Below are positions 24,447-30,990 of a stretch of DNA of 64,000 nucleotides, piece after piece. The notes beneath the pieces were generated by a model, which had not been told where the DNA came from, made no database searches, and saw only the letters and a program-made list of their open reading frames with translations. Origin of the DNA: Nonomuraea fuscirosea (lineage in GTDB: Bacteria; Actinomycetota; Actinomycetes; Streptosporangiales; Streptosporangiaceae); NCBI RefSeq assembly GCF_003001935.1, contig NZ_PVNG01000013.1, positions 62,001 through 126,000 on the forward strand. Reading direction: 5' to 3'. Within the stretch, counting starts at the first letter, position 1; every line of letters starts with the position of its first letter. The translations under genes and the position numbers were made by a program.

Positions 24447-24472
24447 TGCCTCATGTATTACCTTATGAGGCA
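24447..24472. terminator. Inverted repeat after oxidoreductase gene
   Basis: TGCCTCAT (24447-24454) and ATGAGGCA (24465-24472) form an 8-bp stem with a 10-nt loop 29 bases after the stop. There is no T-run. A third TTGAGGCA copy follows at 24475-24482, so it could instead be an operator for the riboswitch transcript. Confidence 0.4.
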
Positions 24473-24540
24473 CCTTGAGGCATACGCCCGGTTTGTCCGG
24501 CTATGTCTGACCATCGCACGAAAGATCACAGGATCGTCCT

Positions 24541-24672
24541 GTGACCGCTGAATCCGTCTTCGTACGGAACCGGGGACCCACGTCCTTGGGGTGAATCGGC
24601 ACCTCGGTGCCGTAGGGCAGCTTCCACGCCCGAACCCGTCAGCTAACCCGGTAAGCGGCATGGAAGCAAGGA
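24541..24672 (+). promoter_or_regulatory. c-di-AMP riboswitch (ydaO/yuaA type)
   Basis: The leader of the CHAP gene carries the hallmark ydaO-class segments in order: ACCGCTGAATCCG, GGAACCGGGGACCCACG, TTGGGGTGAATCGG, then CCGAACCCGTCAGCTAACCC and GGCATGGAAGCAAGGAG. The closing P1 stem can be drawn as CCGCT (24545-24549) with AGCGG (24654-24658). In actinomycetes this class controls cell-wall hydrolase genes, with c-di-AMP normally switching expression off. The ribosome site AAGGAG follows the aptamer by a few bases, so control may involve translation as well as transcription. Confidence 0.92.
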
Positions 24673-24684
24673 GTAACCCCCTCG

Positions 24685-25386
24685 ATGGCCAAGTACCGTC
24701 TTACCGCTGCGCCCAAAACCGGCATCACCCGCGCCCTCCTGGGCGCCACCATCCTGGCCTCCGCACTCGGCGCCCCCATCGCGGCCAACGCCGACACCGC
24801 CACCGGAGTAGCCGCGGCCACCGCCGCCAGGCACCCGGACACCGCCGTCGCCGCCCACGAGGCCGGCGGCAAGAGCGCGGAGACCAAGGTCAACGTCACG
24901 GCCGACCAGGTCCTGTCCCTGGCCAAGGCCCAGATCGGCACCTCCGAGAACTCCTCGGGCGGCGGCACCAAGTACCAGCAGTGGTACGCCAACTCCCAGC
25001 GCGCCGCCGAAACCGTCGCCCGCGACGGCGGCAACCGCAACGCGTACCTGAACGCCGCCTGGTGCTCGATGTTCGTCTCCTGGGTCGGCGAGCAGACCGG
25101 CGCCCGCCCGCAGGTCGGCTGGGACGCCTACACCGTCGCCCACGCCAAGTGGTTCAAGGCCAACCACCGCTTCGGCAGCGAAGCCAGGCCCGGCGCCGTG
25201 GTCTTCTTCTCCTGGAAGGGCGGCAAGTCCCTCAGCGACATCCAGCACGTCGGCTTCGTCGTGAAGGACAACCAGAACGGCACCATCTCCACGATCGAAG
25301 GCAACACCGGCAACGGCAAGGTCGAGGAGCGCATCCGTCCGAAGTCGCAGGTCGTCGGCTACGGCTACCCCGAGTACGCCGCCTGA
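24685..25386 (+). CDS. Secreted CHAP-domain peptidoglycan hydrolase
   Basis: A 233-residue exported protein. A signal peptide (residues 1-36, with a hydrophobic core in ALLGATILASALGAPIAANA) precedes an Ala-rich linker and a CHAP amidase/endopeptidase domain at about 75-230. The predicted catalytic Cys127 is in NAAWCSMFVSWVG and His188 in DIQHVGFVV, followed by an Asn/Glu in STIEGNTGNG. It cleaves peptidoglycan cross-bridges or amide bonds outside the membrane. The c-di-AMP riboswitch just upstream ties its expression to wall or osmotic status, and AAGGAG lies 15 bases before the ATG. Confidence 0.92.
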   Translation: MAKYRLTAAPKTGITRALLGATILASALGAPIAANADTATGVAAATAARHPDTAVAAHEAGGKSAETKVNVTADQVLSLAKAQIGTSENSSGGGTKYQQWYANSQRAAETVARDGGNRNAYLNAAWCSMFVSWVGEQTGARPQVGWDAYTVAHAKWFKANHRFGSEARPGAVVFFSWKGGKSLSDIQHVGFVVKDNQNGTISTIEGNTGNGKVEERIRPKSQVVGYGYPEYAA

Positions 25387-25401
25387 CACACCCCGCCGAC
25401 A

Positions 25402-25434
25402 CGAGCGCGCGCCCCACTGTGGGGCGCGCGCTCG
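25402..25434. terminator. Strong hairpin after CHAP gene
   Basis: Fifteen-base perfect arms (25402-25416 and 25420-25434) around a CTG loop, starting 15 bases after the CHAP stop. Very GC-rich with no U-tract, as is usual for actinomycete terminators. Confidence 0.85.
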
Positions 25435-25798
25435 CGCCTTTCCGGGATACGGGGCCCGCGCGAGGGCTTCGGGGGCAACTGCAAGGCCTTCCACGATGGG
25501 GCGCCTCGCGCCACGAGGTTCCAGACAGCACTCCCCAAGGGAGCTACCGCCCCCTTTCGATCCCCCGACCCCCCGCTCGCTCCGCTCGCCGTCGAAACCC
25601 CCGGCCCTGAGCACCGAGATAGGCACTCAAGTCGTCAGCGGAAGACGGGGCCGGCCATCGACCCAGCGAGGCAGTAGCCGACTGGATGGTAGATCGCCCA
25701 GAATGACACAACAGGGCGCGGCCGAGTCGTACGCACAAGGCGTAAGGACACGGGGCTGGCGAGCCTGGTAGCCGCGAAGCGCATAGGAGGACCGTCAG
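25435..25798. other. Gene-free stretch
   Basis: No open frame here has actinomycete-like codon use, and I see no RNA gene or repeat of note. GCTCGCTCCGCTCGC near 25573 is a short simple-sequence patch. The stretch ends in AGGAGG at 25785-25790, the ribosome site of the small frame that follows. Confidence 0.5.
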
Positions 25799-25906
25799 GT
25801 GATTCGGCCGGTGACCAGCACCTCCACCGCGACAGAAGCGGCTACTGCGGGATCGGGAGGCGCCGGGGTCGCTTGCCCGGTGGGCGTCGCGCCTGCCGGC
25901 GAGTGA
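25799..25906 (+). CDS. Small 35-residue peptide gene, coupled to next gene
   Basis: A short frame starting at GTG 25799 with a perfect AGGAGG eight bases upstream, the best ribosome site in this region. It encodes an Ala/Thr/Gly-rich peptide (MIRPVTSTSTATEAATAGSG...) with a single Cys near residue 26 (GVACPVG). Its TGA overlaps the GTG of the 104-residue gene (GTGA), so it may act as a leader that feeds ribosomes into it. Codon third positions are mostly G/C, but the composition is low-complexity. Unknown function. Confidence 0.45.
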   Translation: MIRPVTSTSTATEAATAGSGGAGVACPVGVAPAGE

Positions 25907-26217
25907 ACAAGGCGGTCTACGACGAGGTCTGCGTCCTCTGGGCGGAGCACATGGGCCTGCCCTTCCCCGACGACCTGCGTGGCGTGGACATCTACGACAA
26001 GCCGGTCGTCTATCTTGATTCCTGCATAGCAGGCCCGATCACCAGCTATGTCGGGAGTCAGAGGGGCGTGCTGAACGATCGTCAGCTGCGAATCGTGAAG
26101 GAGTGCGCCCGTGATCTGCGGGCACTGCTCCCGCGTCTGCGTCGCCGCGAAGGGCGAACGTACGTCGCGCGGTTGGTCCGAATCGGCGAGCTGATCATCA
26201 GGGATGCGCGCGTCTGA
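25903..26217 (+). CDS. Hypothetical protein, 104 residues
   Basis: I do not recognise a named family. The sequence (VYDEVCVLWAEHMGLPFPDD, VVYLDSCIAGPITSYVG, RIVKECARDLRALLPRLRR) reads as a compact soluble alpha/beta protein, and G/C-ending codons show it is really coding. The GTG at 25903 is chosen because it overlaps the upstream small frame and the residues before it look like random Arg-rich translation. It lies in a gene-poor patch with small unknown genes and a regulator remnant, a neighbourhood often seen for XRE-type loci in actinomycetes. Confidence 0.62.
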   Translation: MNKAVYDEVCVLWAEHMGLPFPDDLRGVDIYDKPVVYLDSCIAGPITSYVGSQRGVLNDRQLRIVKECARDLRALLPRLRRREGRTYVARLVRIGELIIRDARV

Positions 26218-26242
26218 CAGCAGTCACCGCAGGGCTTCTCAG

Positions 26243-26401
26243 CTACCTCGGTGGAAGGTCTGTAGCGGTGGCTCCGACCGCAGGCTGCCGTGAATCCTGG
26301 TGCCTGCTCTCGGCGTGAAGATTCCCGGCCAGTTCCTCCAAGGTCTCCCCGCAACGCACGTTGAACCGGCCGCTGTTCTTGGGCACGAAGGTGACTCGCA
26401 T
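26243..26401 (-). CDS. Small hypothetical protein, 52 residues
   Basis: A short minus-strand frame starting MRVTFVPKNSGRFNVRCGE and continuing TLEELAGNLHAESRHQD. GGAGG lies about ten bases before the ATG at 26401 and the first 26 codons have strongly G/C-biased third positions, as in real genes here; the last 20 codons look less coding. It ends 25 bases from the convergent 104-residue gene. No function can be assigned. Confidence 0.4.
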   Translation of the reverse strand: MRVTFVPKNSGRFNVRCGETLEELAGNLHAESRHQDSRQPAVGATATDLPPR

Positions 26402-26582
26402 GGCTACCCAGCCTCCGGACATGTCGGTGACTGCGAGCCAGGGAATCTGCTGAGCACTTGCTGCACGGTCGGAGACACGGCTGTGCTCCGGCGATCAGTG
26501 ACGAGAGCGGATGCGACATGTGCAGTGGTACGCCTATTCCCGCCACGAATGTCGATACGGCAGGGTGGCGGCTCAACCTAGC

Positions 26583-26732
26583 GTGGTGACCCAGATACCG
26601 CCGCAGTTCGGGTCCGGGCCGGTCGTGGCTGCCGCTCTCGCCGAGTGCGATCTACCAACCATCCTCGAAGAGGTGCGGCGGGCGCACGGCTGGACGCAAA
26701 GCCAGCTCGGAGGCTGTCACGCCTGCGCGTGA
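26583..26732 (+). pseudogene. XRE-family regulator remnant (N-terminus only)
   Basis: The frame reads VVTQIPPQFGSGPVVAAALAE and then DLPTILEEVRRAHGWTQSQLG, the exact opening of an actinomycete XRE regulator up to the first helix of its helix-turn-helix. It then runs into an unrelated CHACA and a stop. The rest of the HTH and the roughly 200-250-residue body expected for this family cannot be found in any frame downstream. I read this as a truncated pseudogene; a GTG start at 26583 or 26586 is likely. Confidence 0.6.
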
Positions 26733-27176
26733 ACTCGCTCGGCCGGCTGTGGCGCAGGTGGATCTCGCGAGCCCTCTATGCCTGAAGGTAGATCTCTTTA
26801 CATCTATCGGACTGTCATCGGCCTGAGCGACCTTGCGGGCTTCCAGTGCGGCATCGGCGGTCAGCGCACCTGCCTTGAACGCGGCCGCTATCCCTGCGAC
26901 CACGTGCCGGTGCCTATCCGCCCTGCACGATCCGGCCGGCCGGCGTTCCGTAGTGCCAATGTCGCTCAGCCGGAGGCGGGAGGGAGCGTACCGGCAACTG
27001 CTGCCGGCCAACGCATGGGTGCGGAGATCCTGCTCCAGCTCCGGCCACCACGAGGGCCGGAGATCCGCCGGCGCCTCCGCACCGACCCGCGCCGCTTCGA
27101 CGAAGAGAACCCCGAGCGCCACGTCATAGGCCCAGAACATCGCGTCCCCGAACATCACCGGCACTGTCCTGCTCAA
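26652..27176 (-). CDS. Hypothetical protein, probably decaying
   Basis: A 174-codon frame. The first 58 residues (SRTVPVMFGDAMFWAYDVAL, VEAARVGAEAPADLRPSWWP) have strong coding bias and a good start: TTG at 27176 with GAGGAG seven bases upstream. After HALAGSS the codon bias collapses, partly returns at VVAGIAAAFKAGALTADAALEA, and the last 40 residues are simply the antisense of the XRE remnant. So the open frame is intact, but the protein looks rearranged or frameshifted. Family unknown. Confidence 0.4.
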   Translation of the reverse strand: MSRTVPVMFGDAMFWAYDVALGVLFVEAARVGAEAPADLRPSWWPELEQDLRTHALAGSSCRYAPSRLRLSDIGTTERRPAGSCRADRHRHVVAGIAAAFKAGALTADAALEARKVAQADDSPIDVKRSTFRHRGLARSTCATAGRASSRAGVTASELALRPAVRPPHLFEDGW

Positions 27177-27252
27177 CGACGCTCCTCCGCGACCGATCGC
27201 TCCCAGCGCACATCATGTCGAACCGATCACGTCCGCGGCACGTCATGAAGGC

Positions 27253-27849
27253 ATGATGATGCGCGTGCTCGCGGCGTTCTCCATGGCGACGGCACTGTTC
27301 CTGGTTTCCGCCGGTCCGGTTACCGCCGCTGCGGGTTGCAGCTGCGCGATACGTACACCGAAGCAGCAGGTAAGCGAGGCGACGGCCGTCTTCACCGCGA
27401 CCGTCACGGACGTCCGCGTGGACGAGCCGATGCTGAACGGCGGCGCCGTCACCGCCAGGCTCCGTGGCGACCACGTCTACAAGGGCACGCCGAACGCCGA
27501 GGTCGAGGTGTTCACCGAGGCGCAGGGGGCGGCCTGCGGGTACGAGTTCGTGAAAGGTGCTCGCTACCTGGTGTTCGCCCGTACCCGCGACTCGGGGCTG
27601 GCCACGACCATGTGCTCGGGCAACCGACGCCTGCCTGCCGGCGACCACCCGCTGCGGCTCTCCGACCGCACCCAGGGCATGGGGCCGCTCACTCCCGAAC
27701 TGATCACCGCCCTCGGGACCCCTGTCCGGGTCGATGCCGGACCCGCACCCGCCCCTGACCGGACCGGCGTCACGGTGATCGCCGTACTGGCGGCGGCGAT
27801 CGTCCTGGCAGGAGCCACCTGGGTCCGCCGAAGGGCTCGGGCGCGCTGA
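27253..27849 (+). CDS. Secreted NTR/TIMP-like protein with C-terminal anchor
   Basis: A 198-residue protein. A signal peptide (RVLAAFSMATALFLVSAGPV) is followed by mature AAGCSCAIRTPKQQ, an NTR/TIMP-like start with paired Cys. More Cys follow in AACGYEFVKGARYLVFA and TTMCSGNRRL, consistent with two disulfides in an OB-fold. A hydrophobic helix near 172-192 and RRRARAR at the end anchor it in the membrane. NTR/TIMP folds inhibit metalloproteinases in animals; the bacterial role is not established. Three ATGs in a row (27253, 27256, 27259) make the start ambiguous; the third has the best spacing from AAGG. Confidence 0.78.
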   Translation: MMMRVLAAFSMATALFLVSAGPVTAAAGCSCAIRTPKQQVSEATAVFTATVTDVRVDEPMLNGGAVTARLRGDHVYKGTPNAEVEVFTEAQGAACGYEFVKGARYLVFARTRDSGLATTMCSGNRRLPAGDHPLRLSDRTQGMGPLTPELITALGTPVRVDAGPAPAPDRTGVTVIAVLAAAIVLAGATWVRRRARAR

Positions 27850-28009
27850 TTTCCAGGCGGCGACGCTCGCGAGTAGCGCGGCTTGACGGCCGGACCGCCG
27901 GCCGGTGTCCAGCGGCGGCTCCTGATCACCCGCGAGAAGTTGTCGGTCGCGCCCGATACGTTTCGTGATCTCAGAAGCCCTCCGCGACACAGCCACGGGA
28001 GTCCGCAGC

Positions 28010-28774
28010 ATGGGAGCGAAAACCAGTCTGATCGCCTACTCCGACGGTGATCTGCCCGGACTCCTCCGCACTCTTCACCGGCCTGACGTCTCCGCGACGG
28101 CGGCCCTGATCGACCGGGTCTTTCCCGGCTGGGTCGTCTCTCCGGCCGAGCCGGGCAATCTCTCGGACGACGTCCGGCCGCCGGAAGATCTCGCCTATGC
28201 GACCAGCTTTCCCGGGGTCGAGCTGGTCTGCGCCGACAGCTTCATGCTGGACAACCCCTCCCTCCTGCCCGCCCATCTCGTCGCGGCGAGCGGAGGTCGC
28301 AGGCTCGTTCTGCACGCCATGCACAGCGTGGTCGACTGGCTGGCCTTCGCCGTGTGGGAGGACGGCCGGCTCGTACGGTCCCTCAGCCTCTCCCCCGGTC
28401 ACGGCGTCATCGAGGACGTCGGCGAGCCCTTCCCCTTCGAGTTGCCCTTCTGGGAGGGACTGCATCCCGTCGAGCCCGATCCCGCCTGGGCCGGCCCGAA
28501 GCCGTACGCGCTGCCGTTCCATCCTCTCGAGCTCGGTGAGGTGGCCTTGCATGTGCTGTTCGGCTTCACCATCGAGGGCGAGGTGCATCCGGACGACGTC
28601 GATCCTGAAGACGTCGCGCTTCTCGGGTTCAGCATCGCCGATCCCGACGGTCCCACCTCTGAGGAGCGGCGGGCCGAGCTGATGGCGATTCGGGAGCGGA
28701 TGGGAGAGCCGCGGTTCTTCCGGCTTCAGGGCGATGGTTCCTTAGGGGAGATCGGCCTCGACGAGCTGGCCTGA
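28010..28774 (+). CDS. DUF6928-like protein
   Basis: A 254-residue soluble acidic protein. The opening MGAKTSLIAYSDGDLPGLLR, and later HAMHSVVDWLAFAVWEDGRLVRSLSLSPGHGVIEDVGEPFPFE, match the conserved actinomycete family I know as DUF6928, of unknown function. The ATG at 28010 is chosen over an in-frame start at 27965 because the family begins here and GGGAG lies nine bases upstream. It is convergent with the ABC exporter pair. No catalytic residues can be proposed. Confidence 0.75.
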   Translation: MGAKTSLIAYSDGDLPGLLRTLHRPDVSATAALIDRVFPGWVVSPAEPGNLSDDVRPPEDLAYATSFPGVELVCADSFMLDNPSLLPAHLVAASGGRRLVLHAMHSVVDWLAFAVWEDGRLVRSLSLSPGHGVIEDVGEPFPFELPFWEGLHPVEPDPAWAGPKPYALPFHPLELGEVALHVLFGFTIEGEVHPDDVDPEDVALLGFSIADPDGPTSEERRAELMAIRERMGEPRFFRLQGDGSLGEIGLDELA

Positions 28775-28890
28775 CCGGCGCCCGTGGGCGTCCCGGCCGT
28801 GCGTTTCGTGGTCGAGACCCGGGGATCAGGCCGGTCGCCGCCGGTTTTCGGGTGTCGCTGAATTGTTCTCGGGTGGCGTTCTCGCTGAGC

Positions 28891-30990
28891 TCACGTGAAC
28901 GCGTCGCGTTGGATGGTGTGCAGGTCCGCGTAGGGGCCGGGGAGGGTGACCAGGTCGGCGTGGGTGCCCTGCTGGACGATGCGGCCGTTGTCGAGGACGA
29001 CGATCAGGTCCGCCATCCGCACGGTCGGGAACCTGTGGGTGATCAGCAGGGTGACGGCGCCGGGGTGGCGGCGGGCGGCTTCGGCGTAGCGGGCGAAGAC
29101 GGCGCTCTCGGCCGGGGCGTCGAGGGAGGCGGTCGGCTCGTCCAGCACCAGCAGGAGCGGGGCGTCGCGCATCGACGCGCGGGCCAGGGCCAGTTTCTGC
29201 CACTGGCCGCCCGACAGGCGTACGCCGTGCTCGAACGTGTCGCCCAGTTCGGTGGCCGGACCGTGCGGGAGGTCGGCCATGAGATCGGTGGCGTCGGCGC
29301 GGGTGAGTGCGGTTGCCACGGCGGTGAAGTCGTGGAGACGGGGCAGGTCGCCGACGCCGACCGTCTCGGCGGCGGTGAGTTCGAAGCGGGCCAGGTCCTG
29401 GAAGACCGCGCTGATGCGGTGACGCCAGTACTCGGGTGCCAGGTGGCGGACGGGGACGTGGTCCACCAGGATCTCACCGTGGTCCGGGCGGTAGAGGCCG
29501 CACAGGAGCTTGGCCAGGGTGGTCTTGCCCGAGCCGTGCGATCCGACCAGGGCGACGGTGGATCCGGCGGGCAGATGAAGGTCGAGGTCACGCAGGACCT
29601 GGCGGGACGTGCCGGGGTAGGTGAACGACACCTGGCGCAGGGTGATGCCGTGGTCTAGGTGCTTGTCCAGCGGCTGCTCGTCCCGGGAGCCGGCGCCGCC
29701 TGGGACGGTCGGTTCGGGAACGGGCTTCCCGGCGGAGGGAGCCGGCGAGGCTGGGCGAGCGGTTCCGACGTCCGGCGTTGTCGGTGTGGGAGGGGGCTGG
29801 GAGACGGAGAGCTCCGTCGTGTTCGGGTGGGTGGTGGTGGCGTAGTGGCGGAGCCAGGACAGGCGGGAGACGGCGCGCAGGCCTGAGGTGACCGAGCCGA
29901 AGTGGAAGGCCAGGCGAGAGGCTTGGGTGACGAACTGGACGCCGACCGTGGCCACCAGCACGATGTCCCCCGCCGTGGCCTGACTGTTTCGGGCCAGCCA
30001 GGCGGTGTAGCCGAGGGCCGAGACGTAGCCGGCCAGAAACGTGGCCGAGCCGGTGAACGTCAGCAGGGCGGCTCGGATCCCGGCTGTGGTCAGAGCGGCC
30101 GAGGTCTGCTCCCATCTTTGGCCGGCCATCGTGTCCAGTACCGGTGCGGCGCCGCTCAGGCGGGCTTCCTTGGCTGAGCCGGCTGACGTGATCGTTTCCG
30201 ACAGCGCTTCCTCCAGGCGGGTGGTCTCGGCGGTGCGTTCTGCGGCGGCGTCGATGTGGCGGGCTGCGCGGCCGCGTACCAGGAGGGAGGGCAGGACGGT
30301 TGCGCCGAGCAGGAGCAGCAGGAGCGGGTGTACGGCGGCCATCAGCCCCACGCCGAACGCGATCTGCGCCGTGTGCTCCACCACGAGGGCGAGGGCCCAC
30401 ACCGCGAAGTACAGGTGCCAGCTCTCCTCGCGCAGCGTCCGCAGCCGGTCGAGGTACGCGGGGCGTTCCAGGTGTTCGATGGTGGGGATGGACGAGGTGA
30501 GGGTGAGGATCTCCTCCTGGACGGACAGGCCCATGCGTTCGGCCAGGTCCTGCATCAGGGCCAGTTCGGCGCGGCCGAGCGCGACGCCCGCCGCCAGGGA
30601 CGCGCCCGCCGCCACGGCCCAGAGCGCGGCACGGACGGCCTGGCCTGCGGTGGCGGCGTCGGTCAACTCCCGGAGGAAGACGCCGACCAGGCCGTGGCTG
30701 AGCGCGCCGGACAGGAGGAAGGTGGTCAGGACCAGGCCGGCGCGGCGATCGGTGTGCCAGGCGAGAACCAGCAGGGTGCGGAGGGTGCCCCACGTGGTGG
30801 AGGTCGCCGGGGTGGAGGTTACGCCGGTCGTGGCCCCCGTGGAGGTTGCCGGGGTGGCGGTGGCGCCAGCCGTCACGGCATCCGTGGAGGTGGCCCCCGC
30901 GGAGGTCGCTTCGGTAGAGGTGGCATCCGTGGAGGTGGTCGCGGGGGACGTCGCTTCGGGGGACGTGGCCGGGGGCGGGTTCGTGGTCAT
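28891..30990 (-). CDS. ABC exporter half-transporter (second of pair)
   Basis: A 699-residue fused permease-ATPase. Residues 1-66 are an unusual Thr/Ser/Ala-rich tail (TTNPPPATSPEATSPATTST and on), then six transmembrane helices at about 75-360, a Pro/Thr-rich linker near 385-425, and an ATPase domain with Walker A GSHGSGKTT, signature LSGGQWQKLALARA, Walker B LLLVLDEPTASLD and switch His in LLITHRF. It exports an unknown substrate, probably as a heterodimer with the upstream gene. The ATG at 30990 overlaps the upstream stop (ATGA) and follows CAGGA. No precursor peptide, cyclase or immunity gene flanks it. Confidence 0.88.
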   Translation of the reverse strand: MTTNPPPATSPEATSPATTSTDATSTEATSAGATSTDAVTAGATATPATSTGATTGVTSTPATSTTWGTLRTLLVLAWHTDRRAGLVLTTFLLSGALSHGLVGVFLRELTDAATAGQAVRAALWAVAAGASLAAGVALGRAELALMQDLAERMGLSVQEEILTLTSSIPTIEHLERPAYLDRLRTLREESWHLYFAVWALALVVEHTAQIAFGVGLMAAVHPLLLLLLGATVLPSLLVRGRAARHIDAAAERTAETTRLEEALSETITSAGSAKEARLSGAAPVLDTMAGQRWEQTSAALTTAGIRAALLTFTGSATFLAGYVSALGYTAWLARNSQATAGDIVLVATVGVQFVTQASRLAFHFGSVTSGLRAVSRLSWLRHYATTTHPNTTELSVSQPPPTPTTPDVGTARPASPAPSAGKPVPEPTVPGGAGSRDEQPLDKHLDHGITLRQVSFTYPGTSRQVLRDLDLHLPAGSTVALVGSHGSGKTTLAKLLCGLYRPDHGEILVDHVPVRHLAPEYWRHRISAVFQDLARFELTAAETVGVGDLPRLHDFTAVATALTRADATDLMADLPHGPATELGDTFEHGVRLSGGQWQKLALARASMRDAPLLLVLDEPTASLDAPAESAVFARYAEAARRHPGAVTLLITHRFPTVRMADLIVVLDNGRIVQQGTHADLVTLPGPYADLHTIQRDAFT

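Noticed and set aside
26300..26581. A 93-codon plus-strand frame in the decayed region
   Set aside because: Poor codon bias, no ribosome site, and it runs antisense to the better supported 52-codon gene.
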